5,887 nt of DNA from the NCBI GenBank assembly GCA_017408325.1, contig JAFQUW010000065.1, positions 1 to 5,887 on the forward strand, in the 5' to 3' direction. How positions within the stretch are numbered: position 1 is the stretch's first letter; the number at the start of each line of letters is the position of its first letter. The translations under genes were made by a program, and so were the position numbers. Origin of the DNA: Clostridia bacterium (lineage in GTDB: Bacteria; Bacillota; Clostridia; Oscillospirales; SIG627). The notes beneath the pieces were generated by a model, which saw nothing but the letters and a program-made list of their open reading frames with translations, was not told where the DNA came from and searched no databases. This document shows positions 4,991-5,887 of the stretch, in pieces.

Positions 4991-5887
4991 ATGAAACAGA
5001 CGGATAAAACGATGGACAAGCTCGTCGCGCTCTGCAAAGGACGCGGCTACATCTTCGCCGGAAGCGAGATCTACGGCGGCCTTGCCAACACCTGGGACTA
5101 CGGTCCCCTCGGCGCGGAGCTCAAAAACAACATCAAGCGCGCCTGGTGGCAGAAGTTCGTGCAGGAAAACCCCTACAACGTGGGGCTGGACGCCGCAATT
5201 TTGATGAATCCGCAGACCTGGGTCGCCTCCGGTCACCTCGCCGGCTTCTCCGATCCTTTGATGGACTGCCGCGAGTGCCACGAGCGTTTCCGCGCGGACA
5301 AGCTCATCGAGGACTGGTGTGCCGAAACAGGATACACGCTTGAAAAGCCCATCGACGCCTTCTCCCACGAGGAGATGAAGAATTTCGTCGAGGAGAAGAA
5401 CATTCTCTGCCCGACCTGCAAAAAGCACAACTTCACCGACATCCGTCAGTTCAACCTGATGTTCAAGACCTTCCAGGGTGTCACCGAGGACGCCAAGAAC
5501 ACCGTTTATCTGCGTCCCGAGACTGCACAGGGCATTTTCACAAACTTTGTCAATGTCCAGCGCACCACCCGCCGCAAGCTGCCCTTCGGCATTGCCCAGA
5601 TAGGCAAGTCCTTCCGCAACGAGATCACTCCGGGCAACTTCATTTTCCGTGTCAGAGAGTTTGAGCAGATGGAGCTTGAGTTCTTCTGCGAGCCCGGCAC
5701 CGACCTTGAGTGGTTCGAGTACTGGCGCAACTTCTGCCACCAGTTCCTGCTTGCTATCGGCCTCAAAGATGAAAACCTGAGACTGCGCGACCATGACCCC
5801 GAGGAGCTGAGCTTCTACTCCAAGGCCACCACCGACTTTGAGTTCCTCTTCCCCTTCGGCTGGGGCGAGCTCTGGGGCGTGGCTGAC
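4991..5887 (+). CDS. glyQS: Glycine--tRNA ligase, homodimeric class II type (3' end cut off by window)
   Basis: The first 299 residues of an enzyme usually about 460 long; it charges tRNA-Gly with glycine using ATP in the cytosol. Seen: an N-terminal catalytic start, CKGRGYIFAGSEIYGG (15-30), then WDYGPLGAELKNNIK (35-49), both typical of the one-subunit eukaryote/Thermus-type GlyRS rather than the two-subunit alpha2beta2 enzyme. Two cysteine pairs, CREC (93-96) and CPTC (140-143), look like a zinc-binding insertion. YLRPETAQGIFTNF (173-186) is the conserved glycine-site segment. Class II motif 2 appears as FRNE (208-211) followed by FRVREFEQMELEFF (219-232), and WGELWGVAD (291-299) is the start of a conserved stretch at the window edge. 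Motif 3 and the anticodon-binding domain lie beyond the window. The start at 4991 is supported by AAGGAG. Arg AGA and Ile ATA codons appear only in the last third. Confidence 0.96.
   Translation, partial: MKQTDKTMDKLVALCKGRGYIFAGSEIYGGLANTWDYGPLGAELKNNIKRAWWQKFVQENPYNVGLDAAILMNPQTWVASGHLAGFSDPLMDCRECHERFRADKLIEDWCAETGYTLEKPIDAFSHEEMKNFVEEKNILCPTCKKHNFTDIRQFNLMFKTFQGVTEDAKNTVYLRPETAQGIFTNFVNVQRTTRRKLPFGIAQIGKSFRNEITPGNFIFRVREFEQMELEFFCEPGTDLEWFEYWRNFCHQFLLAIGLKDENLRLRDHDPEELSFYSKATTDFEFLFPFGWGELWGVAD

Noticed and set aside
4964..5794. 276-codon minus-strand frame opposite the synthetase gene
   Set aside because: The plus strand encodes unmistakable glycyl-tRNA synthetase; the antisense frame is a by-product of its codon bias.

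Overview
This window reads as chromosomal DNA from a member of the Bacillota, most likely a moderately GC-rich gut-type Clostridia. The pointers are strong AGGAGG-type ribosome binding sites, sigma-A-like promoters, an ECF sigma factor followed by a single-pass membrane protein, and a one-subunit (eukaryote/Thermus-type) glycyl-tRNA synthetase with CxxC pairs. Coding density is high. I see no tRNA, rRNA, CRISPR array, insertion sequence, phage gene or attachment site. The organism assignment is inference.

Left half (about 23-2196, minus strand): a three-gene unit read right to left. A near-consensus promoter (TTGACA, 18 bp, TATGAT at 2196-2167) fires leftward into a short leader carrying a GC-rich hairpin. 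It then reads a 161-residue YbjN-like protein (2105-1620), an ECF-family sigma factor (1568-1014) after a 51-nt gap, and a 335-residue single-pass membrane protein (1030-23). The last start codon lies inside the sigma gene (17-nt overlap), so the two are probably translationally coupled. The membrane protein is the likely regulator of the sigma factor, although it lacks the zinc anti-sigma motif and has only about 27 cytoplasmic residues.

Middle (2106-2333): a 228-bp divergent control region holding the leftward promoter, a rightward extended -10 promoter (TTGCTT, 17 bp, TATAGT at 2250-2278), and a 9-bp direct repeat (GTAAACTAT twice) that brackets the rightward -10 box and looks like an operator.

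Right half (2334-5887, plus strand): a cytoplasmic glycoside hydrolase family 31 enzyme with several departures from classical active-site residues, the manganese exporter MntP 10 nt later, and a glycyl-tRNA synthetase 34 nt after that which runs off the right edge. No terminator, T-box or manganese riboswitch separates them, so they may be read as one transcript although their jobs look unrelated.

Nothing here amounts to a clearly new defence or mobile system. The best leads are the YbjN/ECF/membrane-protein unit, the atypical GH31 active site with its repeat-flanked promoter, and the missing T-box in front of the synthetase gene.
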